In this document: piece after piece, positions 51,880 through 63,329 of the stretch | Layout: every line of letters starts with the position of its first letter | Numbering within the stretch: the first letter of the stretch is position 1 | Assembly (NCBI GenBank): GCA_009760855.2 | Contig: WPIO01000073.1 | Span: 829,001-893,000 of the forward strand | Direction: 5' to 3' | Length of the DNA stretch: 64,000 nucleotides | Origin: Cristatella mucedo | Lineage: Eukaryota > Bryozoa > Phylactolaemata > Cristatellidae | Position numbers and translations under genes: made by a program | Notes under the pieces: generated by a model | Databases searched by the model: none | The model's input: the letters and a program-made list of their open reading frames with translations, nothing else | What the model was told of the DNA's origin: nothing

Positions 51880-53030
51880 CATAAGTATTTCGTCCCACTG
51901 TTCTTTTGCTCTGCGAACCACAGATTTTCCTCAAGGGTAATGGCAACAACTGCAACGCCCAATAAATAAAGTAATGCCGAAAGCACTCACCCCAGGGAAT
52001 GGTTATGTGGATCTACTAAATACCTAAAAATTGCGTACTTTTGAGCAGTTTAGAGGTTAGTCCGATATGACAAGACTTATGTGACCCGTTTGCAGATTGT
52101 TATTATCACAGTGTACTCCCGTCGATGATGTTCAACTTTTGATTTAAATATTTTCTCTAGTATTAAAATGTATTCCGTTAGTTAAATAGTTTGACTGTAG
52201 ACAAATCCTGAGTTTAATATATGTAGTCCTACCTATCCTTTAGCCTGGAGTGCTTCAACGGACAGGATAAGCCTCGACTTTAAGTGAGTCTGGCAGTAAT
52301 TGGCAGAAAGCTTTACGTCATCTGGTCAATGTGCCAGTCTCTCTAGCTTTGCAAGCCGAGAAACCTGCCTTCTTCCAAAATCTAGCTAAATTGCCATGAT
52401 TGGGTGAGGGGTGCCAGAGACCTGGCAATTGAAGTTTAGCTCTTTTAACGTGATCAGCCAGATTTTGACAGCTCGAGTTATCATCGGTGGTTCCTAAATT
52501 ACAAAGTAGCAACAAAATGATAGTACTATTATTATTAATAGTATTAATAATAATAGATTATTTGTGTAGCATTCTAGGAGAACTTAATCTCTTTCCGGGC
52601 GTTTTACAGCTCATTGGAAGAGAATCAGCAATTAAGGGTTAGTTTCATGCACTACCATGCTCAAGGCGACAACAATTACGCTGCTTTCACGTATGCATGC
52701 TGATGGCTAACACAACAGCAATACATGAAGAGCTGTTCATTATTTCTGCACTGCCAACCGCGGCCCGCACTAGCGAGAGTTGCTACGTCTCACGCAAAAC
52801 TTGTCGGTGGCCAGACAGAAACTGCACGAGAATGCTGTCCAAGTCTTAACTGTTCATCACCGGCCTATAATTGTCTCTAGCCAAAAACGTTTATGACAAA
52901 AAGTTATTTCTAATTTGATAAGGACGCTTCGACTTTACACTAGTTCAATGCTAAGCATTCCCAAACAGATCACAGAATCATTTTGGAGAGATCAAGAACA
53001 ATGGCCGGTTCAGCCGATAAGGCTCTAATG
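51880..53030. other. unassigned sequence with a tail remnant
   Basis: A minus-strand LINE/SINE tail remnant sits at about 52530-52615 (cattctaggagaacttaatc). An open frame at 52318-52515 on the minus strand has no recognisable motif. Confidence 0.45.
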
Positions 53031-53039
53031 AGACTTTAC

Positions 53040-53260
53040 TAATACCGGTGTAACCTCGTTCAATCCGTGTCTTGTAACGGGCCAAGTCTCACTATTCTTG
53101 CTCTCCTCGGTCCTCTGCTCGCTATTCTATCGCGTATCTCTCGAGCAGGTAATTCAAACTCAAGGCATGGGCAATCAATTCTATGCCGACGATACGCTGT
53201 TGGTGTACTCATCGTCATTTAAACTCTTCGAGTCAAGTGCCGCGATTAATTAACTAAGCT
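53040..53260 (+). mobile_element. LINE-B RT fragment
   Basis: gtaacctcgttcaatccgtg to gcaatcaattctatgccgac and gatacgctgttggtgt, the FYADDT region of LINE-B. Confidence 0.75.
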
Positions 53261-53299
53261 CTTGTTATGAAGACGTGGAACTCAATATGTCGACCAACC

Positions 53300-53830
53300 T
53301 CTTTTAACTATTTCTTTAGTGACATAACCCTGAAGTCGATACGCTTCTGGTTGGGTATCCAGTGTGAGTCGGTAAGAATTAGTTTCATATGGCAATTGTG
53401 ACGTTCACCAAAAAGAAGCCTAGCTACAGAGTTCTGCACCAACTGTATGTGCCTTATTGCCCAGGTCGTAATACCAATAAGTAGTGAGGTACAGAAGTCG
53501 AGATGGAATGTCAACGATGCATGGAAGAGTCAAGTTGTGTTATTCTTGCCTGGGTAGGCCAAATTTTGCAATGCTACACAGCTGAAAGTACCAAGACTTA
53601 GCTTGTAAAGCGGATGTGGTCGCTTAGTGGAAGATTAATTTGGTACAGGAAACCCAGATTTTGTGCAGATTCTACAGATATGCTGGCCCAACCCATTTTG
53701 TGGGTTTATGCTTGCGAGTACGTTGTTTTTGTCGTCATTCAACTTTAGAAAATTTGATTTCTTCTAAGTTTAGATATCAGTAATCACTTCCGTCTTGCCC
53801 ATGTGTGGATTCATGCTTTTCTACTTTCTG
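53300..53830 (-). mobile_element. LINE-A C-terminal fragment, degenerate
   Basis: Minus-strand frame 53308-53514 reads HLDFCTSLLIGIT and VQNSVARLLFGERHNCH, matching the [16 protein letters not shown] and VQNSAARL text. Faces the LINE-B piece tail-on. Confidence 0.78.
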
Positions 53831-54039
53831 GCTTTTTGGCTAAGGCTGTCCCTCCCTCGCTCTCGTGAAGCCGACAGCAAACAGAAGGAGTAACAAGTGA
53901 GGAAATTATGAAAAAATTAGACCTCTAGGCGTAACTCTACCGGACCCTCAGAAATCTCTCTCCGTCTCGTTGTATTTTGTTGTACCGTGGACCTTTCCAT
54001 GCTAGCTCTCAGGCTACCTCAATGTGCTCTTTGAAGCCC

Positions 54040-54180
54040 TCGGTCTTTAGGCGCTCGCCCGACCAAGGTCTGCCTGTGGTCGTGGGCTCGAGCCCCAAGG
54101 CAAGTGGGAAGCGCCTGACTAAGTTCTCTTGGGATTAAGATCTGTTGGGGTGCTATAAAAATGAATTATTATTATTATTT
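54040..54180 (+). mobile_element. SINE-B copy
   Basis: B box gtgggctcgagccccaag at about 54083, then gaagcgcctgactaagttct and ggggtgctataaaaatgaat and ATT repeats. Confidence 0.82.
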
Positions 54181-54309
54181 TGCATAACCCTGCCGTTTAG
54201 AGTTCAAAGTTTGATGCTTTCAATGCATATGAGAGTTCAAAGGGGTGAGCTCATTAGCTCGTGACACCGGACCTCGGAGCTTAAGTAGTATAGGTTTACT
54301 TGTTGTAGG

Positions 54310-54570
54310 TCTTCAAAGGTGTGGGATTTTTTATCGCGACCTCTGACGTGATGACATTTAAAAAGAAGCTTAAAAACGCCCCTATTTATTACAGCATTTG
54401 GTGGATCTTTTGTGATTCGTCTTTCGTGTGCATGTGCATGCTTACGCTGTGCCTGCTGCTTGCGGATGTTACCACCAATCATTTGGCAATGCTTTCTATA
54501 CAGCATCTGTAAGGTGCCTAGAAAGAGATTCAGTTCTCTGACGGTGCTATATAAATTTATTATTATTATT
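54310..54570 (+). mobile_element. LINE-A subfamily 3' end fragment
   Basis: gtgatgacatttaaaaagaa through 3' UTR to gcctagaaagagattcagtt and (ATT)n. Confidence 0.82.
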
Positions 54571-54579
54571 AAATAAAAT

Positions 54580-56185
54580 TAGCTCTATCAGGTGTAATAA
54601 TGATAGCTATGGCCATGTTAAGGTTAATGTAATAGTTCTACGTGAAACTCGCAGCCTCGCGATGCTATTACTGCAGAAAGCTCAGCCGAAAAGTAGCACT
54701 GGAGTCATGTAACCCGGAACTCATTATTCGCAATGCTATTTCCCAGCCATAGGCCTAATAAAATTACTTTCTAGACAAATAACAAGATATGTCATTCATT
54801 ATTAGAAGAAAATTACTGTGACCGTCGCAAAGCTTTCATTCGCGCTTTACGAGCCAGGATTTTGCTTAAGCCTTATTTGCTATCTACCCCTTGCAGTGCT
54901 CCATTAACTACGCAAAGCAAACAATTTAATCAACTCACTGAGAAATTTCTTAAAAGTTGTAATAATCCTTAAAAATTTGGGCTAAGTCCTCCATTTTGCA
55001 AATGGATGTCAAGGTCAGAGTTTGGGTAGAAATCGTCCCTATTGTCATGCAAAAGTGGGTCAGATATTCTTTAACTGGTCTGTCTTGATTCAGTTCGTTG
55101 TTAAAGTTCACCTCTGGGGAGATGCCGAAAGGTCTTATGGAGACCCTGCCTAGTCTACGGCCAATGGTGCTAATCACGTGAAAACTCGGGTCAAATGTAA
55201 TACGTCCAGCGAAATGCTGTCTGATTAAAGCTTTGCTTACAAGAAATTTCAGGGTCTTACTGAACAGAGTCTCAAATAGGCAAGCGCATAGTTTAGAATG
55301 AGTAGATGTTTTCCGTCATAGCAAAAGAATAAAAATCAGTGTGATTCGACGTTCTCACCACAAAGTAAAAAATCTGTGTAAAATATTATGGAATTATGCA
55401 GCGTGTGCGGCATAATTATTGGTTAATTCTTTGGCAACTCTCCCACAAAATAGCGCGTGTACTGTTGGCATCAGACCTGAAACCATGACATGAAATTTTG
55501 ACGAATTAGTCAAAGCAAAGGAAGAGTTTTATGTAATTAATCTCCAGGAAAAACTATTGCAACACATCCAATCGAAGTAAAGGCAACCTGCTCACGTGAG
55601 CAGAATACGTCCGGTCACCAACGTTGCTGCTCAGCTCCTTCATTAATAGCCTGGTCGTTAGTTGCTCACTGCGGTTCCGCTATCAAGGCTGGCAAGACAC
55701 GTACGCCTTTTTAACGTCTTTCAGTCTGTATATCGTTATGCTCAGAAAACACTATTTAAATTCCGCTCACGGTTCCATTGCTTCATGCGAAGTGAAAGTC
55801 TCTCAATTTTCCAGTGGCCTAACAGCTAAGTAGCCGATTGAATCAATCCCAGTTTGAAGTAACCGTATGTTAACTAACTGTGTCGCGAAGAGATTCAGTA
55901 AGACCTCGATGGCGGAAACCTTGTGGAGATGGGTAGACTTTTTAAGGACTGGCTAGCTCTCAGTCCTCGTCCAGATCCATGCCAGGACGGTGGTGGAGGC
56001 GGCGTCGGGCTCTGACCATTCGCACTGACTGCGTGTCGCGGGCTGGTCAGCATGGCGAGTGACAAGCAGCCGAAGCCGCGGCTCTTAGCGTCGCCGCCCG
56101 ATCGATCGGCGCTTGAAGCTCAGACGTTCGCAGACGCTAAGCGATCTGACAATGTCAGCGGTCGACTGCGGCAGGGTTACCTCGA
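54580..56185. other. unassigned sequence
   Basis: No exon, LINE or SINE recognised. GC-rich stretch at about 55960-56170, bounded by a C-run. Confidence 0.4.
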
Positions 56186-56190
56186 TTTAG

Positions 56191-56209
56191 CCCCCCCCCC
56201 CCCCCCCCC
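56191..56209. repeat. poly-C run (19 nt)
   Basis: Nineteen C in a row directly before the LINE-B copy. Confidence 0.97.
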
Positions 56210-56214
56210 GCCAA

Positions 56215-56940
56215 CTGGTCTATAAATTACGTCACGTTGCGTGAGGATTGTGGATGTGAGTTCCGCGGCGTAGGACCTGCAGAGCAAACGCTTCTGCTAC
56301 CAACGGTCTTTAAGCAGAGGAATGGAACAGCTAATGTATTGCCCATATAGGACCTGAGGGCACGGGGAGGCTGAAACTAGTGCAGCCGTACAGCGAGGCA
56401 TTTAGGGGCCAAGCTGTGGCGGGCCTTGTCGGTCAGAACGTGCGAACTTTTCTCTGCACCCGTTGATCAACAAGAAGCCACCAAGCTCCTTCAGCAAAGG
56501 AGACACTTGGTCGAACTATTGGAATTTCTAAACTAGCCTTGCAGCCATATTCATCACCAGCTGCAGTGGCCTAGTGACTTTTTTCGGTAGCCAAGGCAAA
56601 AAGGACTTGCAATAATCTAGCCGAGACAGAACCAGGAAGCTAGTAAAACGTTTTGCAAGCCACAGTTGAAGGCAGCCTCTAATCGTCGATAGGGTTTGGA
56701 CGCAATGGTCAGCTGCGGAGCCGGTCCACTTAACGAAGCTCTCAAAATTTAGGCAGTTTTCAAAGACGACAACTAAATTCCGTGCAAGAAAAAACATTGA
56801 CAAGCGATAGCTGTCGTGGAAGGCAGCTGCCTTACTCACGAGACGTCGATTTAATGACAAAGAAGGCGTCGCTTTGAACAAGGTTATTTTGACTTGGATG
56901 GAGGCAGGCCACCGCTGGCAGCTCCCAATGACCACACTAT
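56215..56940 (-). mobile_element. LINE-B copy, 3' region
   Basis: Text shared with 49240-49700 (gaacggaacagctaatttat-like, gaggctgaaact). Minus-strand frame 56528-56935 reads LSRLDYCKSFLPWLPKKVTR, matching LSRIDYGYSLLVGLPKKTTR of the 7.5-kb copy. Confidence 0.85.
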
Positions 56941-57205
56941 GAAGTGGAGAACTGGAACTTATAGCGCATCACCCAAACTGCCTTAAATCCATTAATGTTC
57001 GTGCCACGGTGGTTGGCCTACGCTATTAAAATAGCACCGTCTCAGCTCCCAGTCAATCATCGGCAGGGTGGTTGACTGGGAGCTTCCGCAGCAGAACTTA
57101 ACTACCCTTGTGGTCTCTTTCGAAAACAATGACCGTACTATGAAGCATAGAATTGAAACTACTTGTGCATCACCTGAACTGCCTTAAATAAATTAATGTT
57201 CACAC
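56925..57205. repeat. direct repeat pair around a small palindrome
   Basis: About 78 bp at 56925-57000 recur at 57128-57205 (aactgccttaaat and taatgttc shared). Between them, agctcccagtcaa and ttgactgggagct form 13-bp perfect inverted arms (about 57036-57079). Confidence 0.6.
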
Positions 57206-57209
57206 GGCG

Positions 57210-58490
57210 TGTTTTTTATTTGGTACGCTGCGGCTGTGCAGCTGTACCGACATTGGATAGGTATTTCATCAAAAAAACACCCATCGCTGTTGTTAGATCT
57301 GTCGACTGTCCGCCGTCGTGACCCAATCCAATTGCCGTAGAATGACCGACCGACCTTCGGTCCTGCGCTGTTTTTAGCATGAATGTTTCTCCGTGCTTGC
57401 ACTCACCGGGTTACCTTCGTTCCTTGCCGGGTGCTCCAGCTGCACGAGACTGCCTCGGAACAGGCCACACCCACATCCCGACGCAGTTCGCCAAGAAGTC
57501 ATGAGACTCCACGAAGCCAAGCTCCTTCAGACCTTTCATGCGAGGCCAGTCACACGGATCGGCTCTAGCCACTGCTGTACGCTTCAGTCTGCAGATAGGC
57601 TCTTGCCTCCTCATTTCTTGCTTCTCTCTCCTCCAATTGTCTTTCCTCCCACCATAGTATTCAATCGTGACCTGGGATAGCCGATCGGTAGGACCTCGGA
57701 GCAGCCGCCGGCAGACTCTCGTCCATCGCGTCACTCCTCCACAGCCAGCATGCAGAGAAGATGCTGGTGCCCAGTTGAGTCCTGCCAATTAATGGTGTGT
57801 GAGTGGCTCCCCTGCTCTGCACTTGTCAGCAGCCATGCTGCAGCCGTGAGAGAACGCTGCTCATGTCATGACATCGCCTGCCGATACTGCACGGTAGCTA
57901 CAGGCCGCAAGCTCTTGTGAATGGATGCTAATGAGGAATTTGCATGAAGGATCATGATAGTGCCTGACATGCTTCAGCGATGCTTTATGTTTCTGAGATA
58001 TATAGAAGGTTTGCCTGACCAGGCGTTGGACAGATACCTGCAATATGTTTGGTATACATACCAGTACATCGTCGACAAAGTGTTGCTGCAGACATGATCA
58101 CGATTTTTGAGGTAGCTAGTTATCAAGATTTGTTGTGACACACGTATTCACACATTGATGATACTTTATTTCTGCTACTCGTGCGAACTTCGTTCATCCA
58201 CTACACTTTCAATACAAATAATTCTGACATGAACTTTCTTGGTGCAACTAATTAGGCTGTTGATGATTGCCGAATTATTCCCGCCTTGCATTTGTATTTT
58301 CCTATCACTGAGGGCATGGCTTGACTGCTAAGGTAAATGAGTATGATTGAATGAGGTTCTGTTGTGCATCTTACAAGAAATGTATGAGTGGTTCCTGAGT
58401 AATGAATATTAAGAACTACATGTATTTTAGATTCTGATGCTGCATAAGATAAGATTATTGGAGAAGCATCAGCTACCAATATTAAATTTA
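57210..58490. other. unassigned sequence
   Basis: Short open frames on both strands at 57383-57788 with no recognisable domain. No repeat recognised. Confidence 0.4.
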
Positions 58491-58499
58491 ATGTGTTGT

Positions 58500-59100
58500 A
58501 CTCAAAGAAAACTACATTTCTATGTAGGCACTTGACATCTGCTGGAAAGAAAGCATGCTAATTGGTTAGTTATAGCTTGCACAGTTTCATCACACAAAAT
58601 CATGCAAAGAATTATTACTCGGACCAGCCAAATGCTGGAAAGTAATGTGGGCTTTTTCCTTTTTAAAAGTCGTCGAGTAAGGGGATGCAGTGACATCGGT
58701 AGGTAGTGAATTCCAGGCTTTCGCCGGATACGAACTATAGATGAAGCCTCCAAAGGATTTTTGATTGAATACAGGCACAGCTCAACGATGAGTAGCCATT
58801 GGTGCGATAACATGCAAGATTGGAAAGAGATTCATATAGGATTTAAGATTATTTGCGAACCACGAGGAGCCATTGGTACGATGACTTACCAGATGGGAAG
58901 AGATTCAGATAGGTAGGCTGGAGATGGAATACTAAGGTATTCATGAGTGGGTGTTTCAAGCTTGAAGTCGACACGCTTCTGGATGAAGAACCTTGATGCA
59001 GATCAATGAGCAGTGCTGTACTGAGGAAGCTGTGACGTTCAGGATAAGTCAGCCTAACGGCAGAGTTTTGCACTAACTGTAAGACTCTTCTCTTATTGCA
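58500..59100 (-). mobile_element. LINE 3' region, degenerate
   Basis: Minus-strand frame 58590-58778 reads [20 protein letters not shown], the LINE-A-type C-terminus; 58849-59073 gives QNSAVRLTYPERHSFL. A divergent subfamily. Confidence 0.75.
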
Positions 59101-59109
59101 TGCAAAAAG

Positions 59110-59730
59110 ATTGAGTCAGATTGCAGTAGAGAGTAGAGCTAATCAGTTACTCCTTGTTCTGCTTTGATTGGCTTGTAAGGTTGACTAGAGTAAGATTTTC
59201 TCATGCCGATGTGTGCACATATTTCTGATGTAAAGGTAATATTGATAAATATTGTGTTGTGCTAGCGTGTGTATGTCAGATAGAATTGAAAGCTGTTTCT
59301 ACAATTCTTCAGCTAGGCTTTGAGATATGCTTCCACCACTTCCACCAGCATCGGTTGTGAGATGTAGCTCATATTACTTATGCTACAAGTGTGCCAAAGA
59401 CTTAGTGTCGAGTACCAATACACATACACAGCATGCATTGGCTGATGGGGTATACAATAGCAGCACGAGCCGAAGAATGCATGCAAACATGCAAATGAAT
59501 AGTGATACATTTATAATAATTGGTTGCCAAATTGTTTGTTTTGAAGCCGTGAGTGAAAGCCAGATAACAGTGCAACAACATAAATAGCTTAGTAGTAGAG
59601 CATCAGTTTAACCACGATAGAGACACGATGCAGTGGCATTTCAATACAATCAACAGGGAGACGAATGAGATGAAAAAGATAGGGCTCGAGACAGAAGGAG
59701 GAGTGAGGAGAGAGAGCAAGCAAGTGCATA
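59110..59730. other. unassigned sequence
   Basis: No element recognised before the GT tract. Confidence 0.4.
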
Positions 59731-59733
59731 TGA

Positions 59734-59854
<121 letters not shown>

Positions 59855-60115
59855 TGTGAGTTTAGTGCGAGCCCGGTTGTGTGCTAGCGTGTGCATGTGT
59901 GTCTATGCACATACTGTGGTGTGTTCAAGTGAGATGGGATAAAGCACTGTTATTGATACGTTCGCATTGTTGATTTGATAGCGTTGTAACATTATTGTCC
60001 CAATCGTAGCTCAACAGCATTATGATGATGCAGTCACTGGAAGCCTGCAGCTAACAAAGGAAGTGTACTGATAGAAGTCACAGCTGGTTTAGCCCTGGGT
60101 CGAGCTCGCTTTTTA

Positions 60116-60280
60116 GCCGTGATGGCACACTAGGTAAGGCGGTTGCTTTCATGACCTCGGTCCCGAGGTCGTGGGTTTGATTCCTGCGGTGGGCGATCCT
60201 TTATCGCCACTGCAAGCGGTGGTGATAGCCGTAAAGGCTCTTCTGTCACTATGCAAAAAGAGGCTGTTTAATCAGCTGGG
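60116..60280 (+). mobile_element. SINE-A copy, young
   Basis: A box ggcacactaggtaaggcgg, B box gtgggtttgattcctg, body to aggctgtttaatcagctg. Nearly identical to the copy at 38985-39148 but in the other orientation. Confidence 0.9.
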
Positions 60281-60473
60281 ATTTATTTTATTTTAAGCGT
60301 GGTATATTTTCGTTTTCTGTCAGTCATACTTGTATATACTATACTGGTAAGGCTAAAATACTCAGGAGCAAGATCTAGCAGCCAGAAAATTTTACTGAGA
60401 GAAGACCAAAAGAGATAGCAATTATCGAGGAACTTACCCATAGGCTCAGCGTCTGCAGTAAGCCAAGCCTTGA

Positions 60474-60595
60474 TAGAGAGAGAGAAAGAGAGAGAGAAGA
60501 GAGAGAGGAAGAGAAAGCGAAAGAGGGAGAGAGGGAGGGAGGCGGACGGGAGGATGAGAGAGGGAGAGAGAGAGAGAGAGGGGGAGAGAGAGAGT
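60474..60595. repeat. GA-rich low-complexity tract
   Basis: Imperfect GAGAGA/GAAAGA/GGGAGA purine tract of about 120 bp. Confidence 0.95.
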
Positions 60596-61313
60596 ATTTT
60601 GAATCAAGTTAGCACGATCAAATTGCATTTTTCGGCTGTTCAATTCTCAGTCTCTCAGGCCCAATCAGCCTAAGGAGGCCAGTATAATTTAATTCTCAGA
60701 TTAGGTCTCCCTCTCATTAGCTGAGAGTCCGACAAATGCCAGCAGCTGCGACTACAGACAGCTAAAGTGGTTAACATGAGGGCTCCTGACTTTGACAATC
60801 AAGACTTGGGCAATCAAGTTTAAGTTAGCTCAACGAGTGTCTATTATTTTGTCCTTACATCTCCCCTACTACTTCTAAATCGACGGTGGCCTAATCTCTC
60901 AGACTAGCCCTTTGGTCAGCAATAAGATGACTCCACCTTGTGGATGCTCGTTATGCCCTACTTTCCGGGTCAAGCTCAAGCATCTTGCAGCTTAGATAGT
61001 GCTTACGGCCCTCCTAAGCTAGTCAGTGATTAAATTAGAGATGGCTCACTGATGTTTGCTCATGTACCCTCTTCTTGCCCAGCCAGACTGGGAGTCGTGT
61101 AACTGAGGTACTTGCTTGCAGCCCAAAGCTACTTGGAGATTGTAGCTGGACCAGCAAACCTGTGTGGCAAGCAACCGTTACAAATACAGGAGAATCGTGG
61201 CTGGTAGATCTCAAGTGTGACATTTATGCTGACGTAGTACCAATAATAATGAAGCATTGTAAATAATCCTAAATCTCATCTCAGGAATGTGACGTAGATT
61301 TGGAAAGTGCTTG

Positions 61314-61373
61314 TACCAGTGGCAAAGCCAGGGGGCACATCATGCCCTCTGCCTCCTGGCTTTGCCACTGGTA
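61314..61373. repeat. 19-bp perfect inverted repeat, 22-nt loop
   Basis: taccagtggcaaagccagg (61314-61332) and its exact reverse complement (61355-61373). Confidence 0.93.
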
Positions 61374-61607
61374 TGCATTCCCTTTCGGGTCAACTACAAC
61401 TTCACTACAGCAGGACAACAAACCTGGGTCGCTATCCAGTCCTTCTCGAGGACGTTCACCAACGACGAAACTATGTCTTCATTCCACTCGATGAGCAACC
61501 ACCGAGTTCATATCATATAAACACTGTAATTTGTGACATAATTTTTGTTAATTCGGGTGTAGCCCCCCCCCCCTATGTGAACATGCCCTTACATACAAAT
61601 TCTGCAG

Positions 61608-61711
61608 GTTTTGCCCAACAAGATAAAAATCGTGGCTCCACCAATGACGTACACGAATGTAACAATGAAAGTGATAAGGCTCCAGAAGATGAAGTTAACG
61701 AGTTTAAAGGT
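61608..61711 (+). CDS. exon-like segment of an unknown plus-strand gene
   Basis: Flanked by an acceptor (tacaaattctgcag) and a GTTAGT donor, open in the frame FAQQDKNRGSTNDVHECNNE and then DEVNEFK. Hydrophilic and acidic; no domain recognised. The same frame is open upstream to 61307, including RYPVLLEDVHQRRNYVFIPL, so a longer coding piece is possible. Confidence 0.35.
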
Positions 61712-61721
61712 TAGTTGATCC

Positions 61722-61835
61722 AGCTGTTTCATTTATATAGCAAAGCCTTAATGGCTATCACCATGGCTGACAGTGAGCAGCGGATATCCGACTGCAGGAC
61801 ACGAACCCACGACCTGGGTCCCAGGATAAAAGGAG
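61722..61835 (-). mobile_element. SINE-A fragment
   Basis: tttcatttatatagcaaagc, aatggctatcaccatggctg and the reverse complement of the B box (acgaacccacgacctgggtc). Confidence 0.78.
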
Positions 61836-61849
61836 ATTGAGAAGGAAGC

Positions 61850-62450
61850 AGGCTAGAAAGCATTTCTGGTAAACCCCACATTCTGGAAATTGCAGGGCAG
61901 ACAAATAGCAATCAGTACTAGCGATGAAAGCAGCACAAAATAGGTCGAGCTTAGCGACCGGAGTGATTGATTAGGAAACAGAAAGCCGGTTAGCCACCGG
62001 AATTTTTGTATTCAAAAGACCGAGGAAATTGGTCTGGGTGGTAACTTTGGTATCTTAATTAACAGAGAGCTCCTAACGTTTTGACCACTGACTCATGCCA
62101 CAGCTCTGTGGCAATCCGGATATGCCCTGGATATGTCGAGCTATTGCAACTTAAACATAGGACGAGAGCTGGTTTCAGACACGTTCAGCTATGCCTACGA
62201 GAACGTAGAATGCATATGCTTGTCTGGACATGAATTTTTAAGCCAGGATGGTCGAGTTGTGCTGTCATAAATTTAATAAACAACGCGGTCAAAAGAGAGT
62301 GCATAGCAACGGTGCAAATGCATTGCCCATATTTGGTAAGCATAAGCAAATAGCAACCCATCAAGAATAAGTTGTTCTTATCTGAGACCTGCGGATGTTG
62401 GCTCAGCAACCGACATGTCAAGCAACAAGGAAAATTCCAATGCCACCGTG
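61850..62450. other. unassigned sequence
   Basis: No element or exon recognised. Confidence 0.4.
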
Positions 62451-62452
62451 TG

Positions 62453-62502
62453 TCCTTCTGATGAGCATCACAGTCGTCTGACTGTGGTGCTCATCAGAAG
62501 GA
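62453..62502. repeat. 23-bp inverted repeat with 4-nt loop
   Basis: Arms 62453-62475 and 62480-62502 (tccttctgatgagcatcaca start), one mismatch, loop gtct. A very tight hairpin in either strand. Confidence 0.93.
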
Positions 62503-62509
62503 ATAGTCA

Positions 62510-63325
62510 GACGAACAAGAGCAAAACGTTCTTTTGACAGGCATCATTTATTGCAGGCATAATTAGGAGCATGCTCTCGAGTGCATCATGCCGGCATACT
62601 AGATAAATTACCCTTGCTGGGAGCAGGAGAAGTGATTTCGGCTGGTGGGCAGAAGGTCTGCTAGAAACAGATTTAGCTTTCTTTGGGTGCTACACAAATG
62701 TCACATTATTATTCTTTTAGGTAATCAAAATTTAGCTTATCCCGCTGACTTATGCTGACGGGCTGTATGCAGCTCTATTTCAGACTAGATAAGCTAGTTT
62801 GAGGCGATCTGATCGTGGACCGATGAGATGACTAAGCTTATACTATGTGCTTACCAATGAAATGGCTAAGCTTATACTATGTACTTTTACAAATTGTACA
62901 GTATCCAATAGCTTGGGAACGAATGAAATATGGTAACAGTTTTGACACAAACGAGGGGTGGTCTGTCTGTAAGCTAAGTACTCGTAATTTTCTTCTCTAG
63001 CTAGTTCTGCTAGTTCTCCTCTAGCACCTTTTTTCTATAGATTTCAATATAATGTTTTAGCAGCAGTTTTACATATTGTATGACACAGGTTACACGAAAC
63101 GGAAATATCGAACTGAATACTGCAATACTACTACACGGTCTAACATTTGCCTGTCAGAGCACCCACGCAGAGTTACACAAGTTCATTTCTTAGCATTTCT
63201 TACTTCTTAAGCTCTTTTCCATATTCAGTACAGGCCGGGCAAGCCACCCAGTGGCCCAAGACATTTGTAAAGTGCACTTCGAGCACATAAAGGACTGCTC
63301 ATACGGGCGGAGCACATATGACTAC
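62510..63325. other. unassigned sequence with a short direct repeat
   Basis: gatgagatgactaagcttatactatgt and a near copy (gaaatggctaagcttatact) occur about 40 bp apart near 62824 and 62858. Nothing else recognised. Confidence 0.45.
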
Positions 63326-63329
63326 AGCT

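Noticed and set aside
52318-52515. Minus-strand 65-codon frame (VKRAKLQLPGLWHPSPNHGN) as a host exon
   Set aside because: No recognisable domain and no convincing splice sites on either side.
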